Assembly (NCBI RefSeq): GCF_000764185.1
Contig: NZ_JQEC01000070.1
Span: 19,159 to 83,158 of the forward strand
DNA length: 64,000 nucleotides
Reading direction: 5' to 3'
DNA from: Colwellia psychrerythraea
GTDB taxonomy: Bacteria; Pseudomonadota; Gammaproteobacteria; Enterobacterales; Alteromonadaceae
Shown: in pieces, positions 27,601 to 34,619 of the stretch
Numbering within the stretch: the first letter of the stretch is position 1
Layout: each line of letters starts with the position of its first letter
Notes under the pieces: generated by a model
Told to the model about the DNA's origin: nothing
The model's database searches: none
The model's input: the letters and a program-made list of their open reading frames with translations, nothing else
Position numbers and translations under genes: made by a program

Positions 27601-28796
27601 AAACAAGGTTGGTGGCTTATGTGCAGCAAGAGGCAATGAAGCATGCGGGGTTAACTCCCAGTCAATTAAAGCAACAGTTATTAACTATTTTACCGCCGTA
27701 CTTGGTGCCAAATATCATTAACTTGCTGCAAGAAATACCGTTAAGCGCTAATGGTAAGATAGATCGGCAAGCCTTAACCAAGTTAGGGATGAATTTGCAA
27801 GTTAATTCAGCAGGAAATACTAAACATCAGCCTTTATTGCAGATTATAAAAACGGTACTATCACTAACCGAACTACCTAGTGAGGATGACACTTTATTTG
27901 AGCTTGGCGTTGATTCTATTAGTATTATTCATTTAGTCAGTGAGTTGAAGTGCCAACTTAACTGGGACGTTTCCCTAGATAAACTCAACGTTAATTCAAC
28001 TCTTGCTCAGCTGGTAGACTATAGCGTAAATAACAAGAGCAATAACGGTGATTTTTCCAATCTCTTTGTAACTTACAATGCACAACTAAAGCAAACTCTG
28101 TATTGCTTTCCACCAGCCAGTAGTTTTGGTTATGCCTATCATGAATTAGCAAAAGTACTTAAGGAATTTTGCTTTATTGCTTATCATTTTCCGGAACACT
28201 GTGATGATGTGGTGGCTTTATATTGCCAACATATAATATCGCATAGTAAAAATAAGCCTATTACCTTAATGGGTTATTCAGGCGGCGGAAATTTAGCTAT
28301 AGCTGTAGCGCATAAACTTGAATCGTTGGGCCATACTGTGGTGCAGATTATCATGATAGATGCATTCAAACTCAGTGATCGCTTAGCAACATTACCTGCC
28401 GACATTGTTGAATTACAACAACAAATGATTGCCAATACGATAACAGAGTTGACAAATAAAGGGTTGAAACCACATACCATAAATGAGAGGGTAATGGCCT
28501 ATTACCATCATCATTGGCTGGCACAGCCGGCGATTAAAACCGCCATTAACGCCAATTTGATCACTTTAAACTCACCAAAGAATGATTTGGTTGCGCAGTT
28601 AACTGCCGATCCAATAATGAAAGCTATTTTTGTACCAACATGGGCGGAAAGTACCAACGGACAGCTAACACAACTGAAGGGACAAGGTAGCCATAATGAA
28701 ATGCTGCAAGCCCCTTATGTGCAAGCAAATGCTAATTTACTTAAACCTTACTTGCAAACGGCTTTGTGTGACAGTCATTCAGGGGGAGTAAGCTAG
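24684..28796 (+). CDS. Non-ribosomal peptide synthetase, A-A-PCP-TE, no condensation domain
   Basis: 1370 residues, 15 bases after the receptor. First adenylation domain about 15-500 (LFTSGTTGVPKGV, NAYGPTETT, YKTGDLV, GKIDKKQL); second about 530-1030 (LFTSGSTGRPKGV, NGYGPSEAS, LYLTGDRG, GKIDRQAL); carrier about 1045-1115 with phosphopantetheine Ser1078 in LGVDSIS; thioesterase from about 1135 with Ser1199 in GYSGGG, an Asp in IMIDAF and His1337 in GSHNEM. Both A domains keep the core Asp (SFDVSIRE, TFDLVIFE), so alpha-amino acids are likely substrates. Only one carrier serves two A domains and no C domain joins them, so the product may be one released or dimerised amino-acid unit, or two residues loaded by turns. 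Confidence 0.9.
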   Translation: MEKNIDNFFNTFLYHTKHHGDKTAVICGNEQITYQQLCQRALALSEHMQQQGVTSQQSVATHLPRSIDLVVAMLAIFNLNAIFVPLGIKVSEQKNRQKITQGQINAVIANSAKMIVNSKIKFIEINQQYQSTNSLRPLAKCYQVDDIAYVLFTSGTTGVPKGVKISHQALNRHLKWKNECYPVKQGGVELQKVPLSFDVSIRELLGWIHSGNTLCIIPEGDEGNPQVICRVIEQYQCEELSMVPCLLDALLAYIDAFSVSEQLFSLKRIIVGGEVLTINTVSTFKKLFKQQNIELINAYGPTETTIEITHFNCNDLTLSDDNRVPIGKAIYPGSLVICDEKNRPVRNGEMGELHVRGTQVANGYLNTSIKDNSRFYHHVETGQRSYKTGDLVHLAENGYLYYHGRIDEQIKINGHRFELPEIQQAFSPLVKPSLVVLSYDKSAQGHVITAYIHQSAILEQALTQKHIQQHLAQTLASYLIPHQFIMISSFAYLDSGKIDKKQLRNHVKAWPSFTGNNVTTPAIKQVIDMSIVEAFEHTAQLQPEKVAVYEPDKTITYRQLNNKANRIAHVLQHDFSVRTDTIIAILMPPGIDWLTCVLAILKTSAAYMPLSLNAPKLRNQDCLDDTQTSLLITDEQHVDQLSAKQICFTELLNTACSGPKLCDENLNIVRSPAGLFTVLFTSGSTGRPKGVMLENFGIQHRLQSKQINRPIAANQSMLLMTELTFDLVIFELLGWIYAQGSLTIMPLGKQAAPEAICQYVQNYQVAELIFAPSLLHAFLSYIEQYQLSYKLKGLNSILSAGDILRPDIVALFDRLLHQPYGIELINGYGPSEASILVSEFVVPSSANLAEISIGKAYQETPVFILDQHKRICPQGDIGQIAITGVGLARGYINDRQQTDDKFINQEEKPHCRLYLTGDRGYVDQAGLLHFCGREDHQVKVHGHRIELGEIDQAFHRFIPSNQAIVTAEKQGRETRLVAYVQQEAMKHAGLTPSQLKQQLLTILPPYLVPNIINLLQEIPLSANGKIDRQALTKLGMNLQVNSAGNTKHQPLLQIIKTVLSLTELPSEDDTLFELGVDSISIIHLVSELKCQLNWDVSLDKLNVNSTLAQLVDYSVNNKSNNGDFSNLFVTYNAQLKQTLYCFPPASSFGYAYHELAKVLKEFCFIAYHFPEHCDDVVALYCQHIISHSKNKPITLMGYSGGGNLAIAVAHKLESLGHTVVQIIMIDAFKLSDRLATLPADIVELQQQMIANTITELTNKGLKPHTINERVMAYYHHHWLAQPAIKTAINANLITLNSPKNDLVAQLTADPIMKAIFVPTWAESTNGQLTQLKGQGSHNEMLQAPYVQANANLLKPYLQTALCDSHSGGVS

Positions 28797-28797
28797 G

Positions 28798-29253
28798 ATG
28801 GCCAAGATGAATATCATGCTTATTGCTGATAGCCTTAATAGCGAGATAAAAAAAATGTTCAATGAGCAGACAGTGGTGAACTGGCAGTATGAAGGTGACT
28901 TGTTTACAGGTAATACTTCAGAAAGTGATAGTGCTGAAGTTGATATGTCTAAAGCTAGCGGTAAGCCTAAAACGGAGCAGGGCATTGATTATCATTTTTA
29001 TGTAATAAGCCCTAGGGAAGATCAGCAAATTCCCGCCTGTATTCCACAACTTATTGAAGACTCAAATAAACGTCCGCAACAAACTTTATTTTGTTTTGTA
29101 GCACAAACAGGTGAACAGTTTTTTACTTCGCATCAAATTAAGTCACTTAAAGCCATAGGCCAAATGGTAAGTGCTAATGGTGCTAACTGGCTAGAAAATT
29201 TACCTATAAACGCAGCCGATTGGCAAACTGTACTGGGTAATGGAACCATATAA
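28798..29253 (+). CDS. Degenerate NDT-like protein (151 aa), probable pseudoenzyme
   Basis: ATG one base after the NRPS stop; its own stop overlaps the next ATG (TAATG). The second half aligns by eye with the NDT-like domains of the neighbours: IPQLIEDSNKRPQQTLFCFV against LAEVVDTSYKHTDRTIFCIL, and LKAIGQMVSANGANWLENL against LQTIGETIEANGSLWFHSL. The Glu of the LAEV motif is replaced by Gln (IPQLIE), and the glycine-rich start is MNIMLIADSLN rather than VFLGGT. I infer a non-catalytic regulator or partner of the two active-looking NDT-TIR proteins. There is a variable acidic insert near residue 40. Confidence 0.65.
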   Translation: MAKMNIMLIADSLNSEIKKMFNEQTVVNWQYEGDLFTGNTSESDSAEVDMSKASGKPKTEQGIDYHFYVISPREDQQIPACIPQLIEDSNKRPQQTLFCFVAQTGEQFFTSHQIKSLKAIGQMVSANGANWLENLPINAADWQTVLGNGTI

Positions 29254-30605
29254 TGAAAGTATTTCTTGGTGGTACAGTCAATGGCTCATCTTGGCGTAGT
29301 TATGTTATTCCTCGACTTAATATCGCTTATTTTAATCCCGTCGTGAAAGTTTGGAGCGAGGCGGCATTAGATCGTGAACTTTACGAACGTCGTCATAGTG
29401 ACTTTTGTTTGTATGTGATCACACCTAAACTCACCGGGTTTTATGCTTTGGCCGAAGTGATCGACGACAGTATAAAACGACCTGATCGCACTATTTATTG
29501 TTTTTTAAGTGAAGACGGTGGAGATACCTTTAGTGATAACGATTGTAAAATACTGACTACCATAGGTGAGCAAGTCGCAGGTAATGGCGGTTACAATTGT
29601 CGTTCGCTTGATGGTGTAGTCAACTTATTGAATAATGACCAAAGGAAAAAATCTTTTGAAAATAGCCCTGTGATTGATAAACATCATGACGTTTATATTT
29701 CTTATGGCCGTAATGACAGTAAAACCTTAGCCAAACATGTGAGTGATAGCTTAACCAAAAAACACTATAGCGTATGGTATGACAATGCCGCTATTCCCCA
29801 AGAAATTGCCTTTTTAGCACAAATAAACCAAATTATTCGTCAATGCCACTGCTTTATTTTTATTTTTTCTGCTCATGCTGCACACTCTGAATATTGTTTA
29901 CGTGAACTAGAGTTTGCACGTTTACTGGGTAAAAATATTATTTTTTTATTTGAACATGCCCTGCCTGTAGAACAACAGATAGAACAAGCAACAGAGACAT
30001 CGTTATTTGTAGATATGAATGCTAGTTTTCATATTGATTTAACGAAAGATGCAAACTTAAACGCCGTAATAACTTACCTGAGCACGAGCCTAGAACATTT
30101 AACGCCTCATACCCAATGGCTGAATAAAACGCATCACTGGCAAGAAAGCCAGCAAGATGATGATTTATTACTTTATGGTCGGCAACGTATTAGCGCGTGC
30201 AAGTGGTTAAGCACTGAGGTTGATGGCCTAGGGGCCGATTTATATTCTGTTTCAGACAATGTGAGGGGCTATATTAATAAATCAGCGGAACAAGCTTTTA
30301 GTAAACGTTGTTTATATTATTTTAATCAATGGCTTAGTCCGGTAATACATCACAAGCGATTTGATGCCTTTATCGGCTCAAGCTCAATTGCTAACCCCTT
30401 GGCGTTATTACCGCAACTTTGGGTATTATTTATGGCAACAAGCGCTGAGGCGATTGCGATATCAATGTGGTTTTTATTTTTAAGCTTGCAGGTATGTGGG
30501 GCCCTTTTTGCGGTAAAACATCGTAATTTTATGATGTGTATCAGTCAGTTTGTCAGTATGGTGATCACCTGTAGCATTATAATTTTGGCGTTTGTTAAGC
30601 AATGA
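29253..30605 (+). CDS. NDT-like / TIR protein with C-terminal membrane helices
   Basis: 450 residues, coupled to the preceding gene by TAATG. Residues 1-130 are NDT-like (MKVFLGGTVNGSSWRSYVIP, YFNPVV, ITPKLTGFYALAEVIDDS). Residues 145-275 are a TIR (HDVYISYGRNDSKTLAKHV, SAHAAHSEYCLREL with Glu218 at the catalytic position). A helical unit follows (HTQWLNKTHHWQE, LLLYGRQRISACKWL), and two hydrophobic segments at about 385-445 anchor it to the membrane. It is a short paralogue of the 1244-residue protein without coiled coil or propeller. It closes the operon. NAD-cleaving or nucleoside-modifying activity at the membrane is inferred. Confidence 0.85.
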   Translation: MKVFLGGTVNGSSWRSYVIPRLNIAYFNPVVKVWSEAALDRELYERRHSDFCLYVITPKLTGFYALAEVIDDSIKRPDRTIYCFLSEDGGDTFSDNDCKILTTIGEQVAGNGGYNCRSLDGVVNLLNNDQRKKSFENSPVIDKHHDVYISYGRNDSKTLAKHVSDSLTKKHYSVWYDNAAIPQEIAFLAQINQIIRQCHCFIFIFSAHAAHSEYCLRELEFARLLGKNIIFLFEHALPVEQQIEQATETSLFVDMNASFHIDLTKDANLNAVITYLSTSLEHLTPHTQWLNKTHHWQESQQDDDLLLYGRQRISACKWLSTEVDGLGADLYSVSDNVRGYINKSAEQAFSKRCLYYFNQWLSPVIHHKRFDAFIGSSSIANPLALLPQLWVLFMATSAEAIAISMWFLFLSLQVCGALFAVKHRNFMMCISQFVSMVITCSIIILAFVKQ

Positions 30606-30966
30606 ATATGGTGTGTAGTAATTCACTGTTTGTCTAAGTGACTGACATAGTCTGAGTTTAATAGGGGGCTCATTTTTCGACATTGAATCGGGCCATTGCA
30701 CATTTAATCTAGTAATTTCAAATTGCACCTCTTAAACTATTTTAACCTTTATTGCACAGTACAGCTCCGTGCATGGAGCTGTATCTGTACCTGTACCTAG
30801 GAAAATAAACTGCAGATAAATAGCGATTAAGCCCCACAGTTAAAACTTCAACAACATGGTAAAACATAAATACAGGCTTTTGCGGCATATTATCAGCAAA
30901 ACCACCAAGTGAATTGTCGATAAAAAACACATAGTTATTCTTTTAAACTAATTTAAGGATAACTAA
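30606..30966. other. Non-coding region after the operon, with hairpin
   Basis: ACAGCTCC (30761-30768) and GGAGCTGT (30775-30782) form a perfect 8-bp stem with loop GTGCAT, but without T run; it may end or protect the operon transcript. AAGGA at about 30955 precedes the GTG start at 30967. No ORF is convincing on either strand. Confidence 0.45.
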
Positions 30967-32109
30967 GTGTTAAATATTCGAATCACTTTAATGGCTATTT
31001 TCTGCCTCGAGTTGCTGGCTTTTACTGCGCTTGCCTCAGAAAAACAACTTACAGAAGATAAGGTTGCTGAACAAGCTAGTATCGCCGCTTCAGGTTTAAC
31101 TGTAACGCCGGTATTAACGGTCACCCACCAGTCGGTTAATCATGCTAAATACGATGAAATAGACAGGCTCACTGAATCCTCCGAAACCTTGTATTCAATT
31201 GATATCGAATTAGAGTATCAATTGAATGACTTGGGCTTAATTATGTTGCTGGAGCATAATAGCTCAGCAGTAGATTCAGGCGTTAGTAAGACCTTTCCTC
31301 AGCTAAATTCAGATGCAGGAACTACCACTAAACGTACCCAGGTATCTGAGTTCTATGTTTATGGCCAACTTACCGATGAGGGTGGAAATTGGCAGTTGGG
31401 TTTGGCTGAAGTTTCTACCTTGATTGATACCAGTACGATAGCCAATAATGAGGTGAGTCAGTTTTTATCGGCAGGCCTAATTAATAACCAGACAATAATG
31501 TTTCCTGATTATGCGGTATCTGCGCGTATTCAAGACTTAAATGCTTTTGGCAATACCGGCTATCGATTGCTGCTAAGTAGTGGTGCAGGTATGGAGGAAG
31601 TAGAAGGGTATTACCAGGATTTGTTGTTGGTTTCTGCTTCCCATAAGGGCGCATTTAGTGCTTTAGAGCTAGTGACTAAAGACGACGGTTATCAAGCTAA
31701 CTTAGGGGTCTGGCAGAATACCAATGAAGCGCCAACACAGTCAGGTATTTATGCGGGTATAGATATGACTACGCAGCTCGGTGATTTCAACATTAGGTTA
31801 GGCAGGAACATAACTAAGGTAGATACCTCAACTGTAGATCCAAAAAGTGTTGGGCAGTTTTATGGCATTGCTTTTCATAAAGAGCTAACTAGGGGCGTTT
31901 TTGGCTTAGGTTTTAACTTGAGTAAGTATCAAAGGGATAATGTTGATACCAGCCGTAATTGGGAGGCTTATTATCGCATTAACCTTAATCAGCATATGTT
32001 TTTAACTCCTGCATTGCAGTGGTTAAGTGCTGGTTATGCCACTTCAAATGAAGATGCAAAGTTTACAGATGTTTTATTAGCAAGTCTGCGCCTAGAAGTG
32101 TATTTCTAG
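30967..32109 (+). CDS. Outer-membrane porin-like protein (OprB-like pattern)
   Basis: 380 residues from GTG 30967, with AAGGA eight bases upstream. A signal peptide ends near FTALAS. The remainder alternates polar and hydrophobic residues as in a beta barrel and ends in phenylalanine (RLEVYF), the outer-membrane sorting signal. Blocks such as WQLGLAEVSTLIDTS, GIYAGIDMTTQ, FGLGFNLSKYQRD and EAYYRINLNQHMFLTPALQW recall carbohydrate-selective OprB porins. It begins 361 bases after the TIR/NRPS operon and so is probably a separate transcript, though a link in passage of the same metabolite is conceivable. Confidence 0.65.
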   Translation: MLNIRITLMAIFCLELLAFTALASEKQLTEDKVAEQASIAASGLTVTPVLTVTHQSVNHAKYDEIDRLTESSETLYSIDIELEYQLNDLGLIMLLEHNSSAVDSGVSKTFPQLNSDAGTTTKRTQVSEFYVYGQLTDEGGNWQLGLAEVSTLIDTSTIANNEVSQFLSAGLINNQTIMFPDYAVSARIQDLNAFGNTGYRLLLSSGAGMEEVEGYYQDLLLVSASHKGAFSALELVTKDDGYQANLGVWQNTNEAPTQSGIYAGIDMTTQLGDFNIRLGRNITKVDTSTVDPKSVGQFYGIAFHKELTRGVFGLGFNLSKYQRDNVDTSRNWEAYYRINLNQHMFLTPALQWLSAGYATSNEDAKFTDVLLASLRLEVYF

Positions 32110-32159
32110 TAATGATACAAAGACATTAAATGTTGATTGACAGTAAACCTATATTCTCC

Positions 32160-32350
32160 TGCGATCGTTAATAGCAATCAATTATTCGAGGTTTAGCCCG
32201 AGTTAGGCTTCATTGCTTACTCTATAGTAGTGCGGTAAGTATTGAATACCCCAATTCGAATAACTTGCCGCCTCATGAGATATGCAATGCATAAGGACAA
32301 CTCAAGGGTGTTTGTCCGGCCTGAGCTCCCAACCCAGGCCGGATTTTTTA
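32160..32350 (+). ncRNA. Candidate structured small RNA or 3' UTR element
   Basis: A long hairpin spans 32232-32271: GCGGTAAGTATTGAAT pairs with ATTCGAAT-A-ACTTGCCGC with two bulges and one G-U, loop ACCCCA. A second stem, GGACAA (32295-32300) with TTGTCC (32312-32317), has loop CTCAAGGGTG and shares three bases with the terminator stem that follows. The ACCC of the first loop could pair with GGGT of the second. No protein frame is present. No known family recognised; the promoter is not clear, so it could be the processed end of the 30967 transcript. Confidence 0.4.
32315..32350 (+). terminator. Rho-independent terminator
   Basis: TCCGGCCTG (32315-32323) pairs with CAGGCCGGA (32335-32343), a perfect 9-bp G+C-rich stem, followed by TTTTTTATTT. 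It ends the 30967 transcript or the candidate small RNA and faces the EAL gene, which is on the other strand. Confidence 0.85.
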
Positions 32351-32414
32351 TTTATGTATCGCCTGGTATTGTTTACCTTATTACACGCCAATAGATCGTT
32401 TATGTTACGCCGTA

Positions 32415-33077
32415 TTAAATAGGCTCTGGGTAACCAAAGTAAAAGCCTTGTACGTAATCAGCATTGATTCCTTGTACCAGTTTGTATTGCTGTTCTGTTT
32501 CTACTCCTTCTACAATCACCTTTGTTCCTAAATTATGGAAAAAAGTTACCAGCTGTTTTAGTTTATTACGCTCTGTGTATTCGCCGTTGTTACTCTGGAT
32601 AAAAGACTGATCTAGCTTAATATAGTGCGGCGATAGTGCCAGTACTCTGAGAAAGTTTGAGTTGGCGCAGCCAAAGTCGTCAATGGCCAATTGACAACCA
32701 TTTTCTATCAGCTGCTGCAATCTGTCATTAAGTTCACTATGACTGTGAGTTAAGCTAGTTTCGGTGATCTCTATTATTAATGGGTAGTCGGGCTTTAGTT
32801 GTAAAGCTTCAACAGTGCTTATGCCCTGTTGTGATATTAACTGATCAGGCAGTAGGTTAATAAAGAGCTGTTGACCTTTTTCTCGTATTTTATTTTCTTC
32901 ATCTAGGCTCTGTAAAGCAGCTATTAATTGCTTATGATGATTGATGAATAGCGCGGGCTGTTTATTAAAAGCTGATAAGGTTAACTCCCCAGCTCTACGT
33001 AACAATACTTCATAACCAAATACTTCAGTGGTTTTGCTGTCAATGATTGGCATTCTAGAAAATAAAATGGGAAACAT
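32415..33077 (-). CDS. EAL-domain protein (c-di-GMP phosphodiesterase family)
   Basis: 220 residues, a single EAL domain without sensor. The EAL position reads YEVLLR (EVL), with FINLLP, EITET, DDFGCANSNF, KLDQSFI, EGVETEQQ and QGFYFG matching the metal- and substrate-binding motifs in order. The domain is slightly short and the EAL to EVL change is common in active members, so c-di-GMP hydrolysis is plausible. It lies downstream of the R-body genes on the same strand, 200 bases after the last one, and could be read through from them. Confidence 0.85.
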   Translation of the reverse strand: MFPILFSRMPIIDSKTTEVFGYEVLLRRAGELTLSAFNKQPALFINHHKQLIAALQSLDEENKIREKGQQLFINLLPDQLISQQGISTVEALQLKPDYPLIIEITETSLTHSHSELNDRLQQLIENGCQLAIDDFGCANSNFLRVLALSPHYIKLDQSFIQSNNGEYTERNKLKQLVTFFHNLGTKVIVEGVETEQQYKLVQGINADYVQGFYFGYPEPI

Positions 33078-33277
33078 AGTTAACTCCTGTTAAATAATTA
33101 TAATAAAAATACACCGGTTAAATGGATTTGTAGGTGTAGCTTTATATGGGTTTATATCCCCAGAAACTGGGGTTTCTAGGCTATAGCGTAAGGTAAAAGT
33201 TGCAGCTAAACTTGGGCTAACGTAGTAATTAAAGAGCGAAGGATATGATTATTTGTTAGTTAAATATTGAGGCTTTA

Positions 33278-33547
33278 CTACTTTGGAAAGTCTTCTAGAA
33301 TTTTTGATGATTTTTTTCCGACATCAGCAAAATTTTCAGTGCCTTTTGCTAGAACTTTTTGAGCTTCTTCGATAACCTTTATATATTTAGGATCACCGGT
33401 AGCCAGTAGTTGCGATAAGGCAACACCTATTGCTGTAGTCGTGATGGTGCTTAGGTTACGCAGATTATCGGTTGCATCTTGTATGGCAATGGCAGAAGAC
33501 TGTGCTACTGATTGCTGCGCTTTACTAAATGCCTCATTGTTGGCCAT
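33278..33547 (-). CDS. R-body-locus small protein, DNLRNL paralogue 2
   Basis: 89 residues. It is a close paralogue of the gene at 35360-35650: both share QQS-x-AQS-x-AIA and DATDNLRNL followed by TTTAIGVALSQ, then TGD and an amphipathic helix with GTENFADVGKK. The Ala/Ser/Thr-rich helical make-up resembles RebB-type proteins but it is a distinct subgroup. Probably a structural or assembly component of the R-body. Last small gene of the array before the EAL gene. Confidence 0.7.
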   Translation of the reverse strand: MANNEAFSKAQQSVAQSSAIAIQDATDNLRNLSTITTTAIGVALSQLLATGDPKYIKVIEEAQKVLAKGTENFADVGKKSSKILEDFPK

Positions 33548-33591
33548 GGTAGTATCACTACCTAGGAGCTAATGCATGGATGTTTAGCATA

Positions 33592-33774
33592 TTAACTACC
33601 ACCCTGAGCAAGAATAAGTGCACAGGACGAAGAAACAGAGGCATTGGTTACTGTTTGCATGCCTTGCTGGATGGTTATGGCATTTTGCATTAGCAGACCA
33701 ACTGTATCGGCCATAGCCGCTTCACTCAATTGGGTGATAATTTGAGTAACTTCTTTCAGTTCTTTATCAGCCAT
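33592..33774 (-). CDS. R-body-locus small protein, GL-x-x-x-NAIT paralogue 2
   Basis: 60 residues. The core ADTVGLLMQNAITIQQGMQ and ASVSSSCALIL matches AETLGLSMHNAITNQQSSQ and ASVTNACARLL of the gene at 34620-35012, without that protein's proline-rich basic tail. This is a shortened RebB-like helical core. It is separated from the upstream gene by a perfect 14-bp hairpin and a MITE. Confidence 0.65.
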   Translation of the reverse strand: MADKELKEVTQIITQLSEAAMADTVGLLMQNAITIQQGMQTVTNASVSSSCALILAQGGS

Positions 33775-33810
33775 GAATTTACTCTCTTGTGAAAATATAA
33801 TTTAAGATGG

Positions 33811-33845
33811 CCAAACAGGAAACAGTTGCTGTGTTTCCTGTTTGG
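33811..33845. repeat. Perfect 14-bp hairpin between R-body genes
   Basis: CCAAACAGGAAACA and TGTTTCCTGTTTGG around a 7-base loop. No T run on the minus strand, so it is more likely an RNA-stability or processing element than a terminator. Confidence 0.7.
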
Positions 33846-33867
33846 TAACGTTGCTATCGTAGGTCTT

Positions 33868-34026
33868 ATACCAATCAGATTAACTAAGTGATCTTTTTAA
33901 ATGGCCTAACTATCCAATAACATCGTTGCTTTCAATCCCAATAGCCAGCTATTGCTCAATTAAGCGCCTTGTTCTTGAAAACTTACTCTCATTAAAATTT
34001 GAACCATTAATTAATCCTATTGGTAT
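33868..34026. mobile_element. MITE-like element, family B, copy 2
   Basis: ATACCAATCAGATTAA at 33868-33883 and its inverse at 34011-34026 match at 14 of 16 bases. The ends and the following CTAAGTGATC resemble CTATGTGATC of copy 1 at 1067. The element reaches the stop codon of the RebB gene at 34026-34301, splitting the R-body array without breaking a gene. Confidence 0.65.
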
Positions 34027-34301
34027 TAATCTTTTTCGACTATGCCTTCAGCGGCCCTGCCTATGACCGCACTACCAATTGCCCCTAATGCATTAACGCC
34101 CTGTACAGTTGCCGCCTGCATAGTAATTGATGCCTGTTGCTGAGACGTGGTGGCATTATTATTGGCATTGGCGAGAGCCAGTCCCATGGAGGTGTAAAAG
34201 TTCCCCATCGCCATCGCTGGCGCATCACCTAGTACCTTGGTATTTACCTGAGTTATTGAGTCGGTAATTTGTTCATTTACGGTTGCTTTTTTGTTAGCCA
34301 T
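34026..34301 (-). CDS. RebB-family R-body protein (copy A)
   Basis: 91 residues. It carries the family pattern: QITDSITQVNTKVLGDAPAM, MGNFYTSMGLALANA, QQQASITMQAATVQG, IGSAVIGRAAEGI. RebB (killing trait) proteins polymerise into R-bodies, coiled ribbons that extend and rupture membranes in Caedibacter. This copy diverges most among the five RebB copies and sits apart from the four tandem ones. A hairpin (34334-34353) lies upstream. Confidence 0.85.
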   Translation of the reverse strand: MANKKATVNEQITDSITQVNTKVLGDAPAMAMGNFYTSMGLALANANNNATTSQQQASITMQAATVQGVNALGAIGSAVIGRAAEGIVEKD

Positions 34302-34333
34302 TTTGTTTTCCTTTAATGTGTAGCTATGATTAA

Positions 34334-34353
34334 GAGCCTGTATTCACAGGCTC
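34334..34353. repeat. 8-bp hairpin between R-body genes
   Basis: GAGCCTGT and ACAGGCTC around ATTC, in the gap between the coiled-coil gene and RebB copy A. Confidence 0.6.
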
Positions 34354-34362
34354 AGGTTGATG

Positions 34363-34617
34363 TTATTGAGTAATAATTAAATCCATTTGTCGGTTTACTT
34401 CGGCCATGGCTTGATCAAGTTCATTATCTACCCGTTTCATTAGGGCATCGGCCTGTTCATTAATATCATTCTCCTGCTCGGGTGGTGTAAAATCAGCCAT
34501 TTTATCCTTTGCTTCTTTGATTAACTGCGAAGCTTTGTCTTGCTGTTTCTGAGTAAAGCTTAGTATTTTTTTCATTTGCTCTTCATGCGAGCAGCTATCT
34601 GATTTTTTGTTACTCAT
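34363..34617 (-). CDS. R-body-locus coiled-coil small protein
   Basis: 84 residues, Lys/Glu/Gln-rich and strongly helical (KKILSFTQKQQDKASQLI, VDNELDQAMAEVNRQMDLI). It is not a RebB homologue. The start follows only two bases after the stop of the upstream gene at 34620, so the two are translated together. A role in ribbon assembly or anchoring is a guess from position. Confidence 0.6.
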   Translation of the reverse strand: MSNKKSDSCSHEEQMKKILSFTQKQQDKASQLIKEAKDKMADFTPPEQENDINEQADALMKRVDNELDQAMAEVNRQMDLIITQ

Positions 34618-34619
34618 TA

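Noticed and set aside
33140..33200. CCCCAGAAACTGGGG as terminator of the reb operon
   Set aside because: The stem is short and has no T run on the minus strand.
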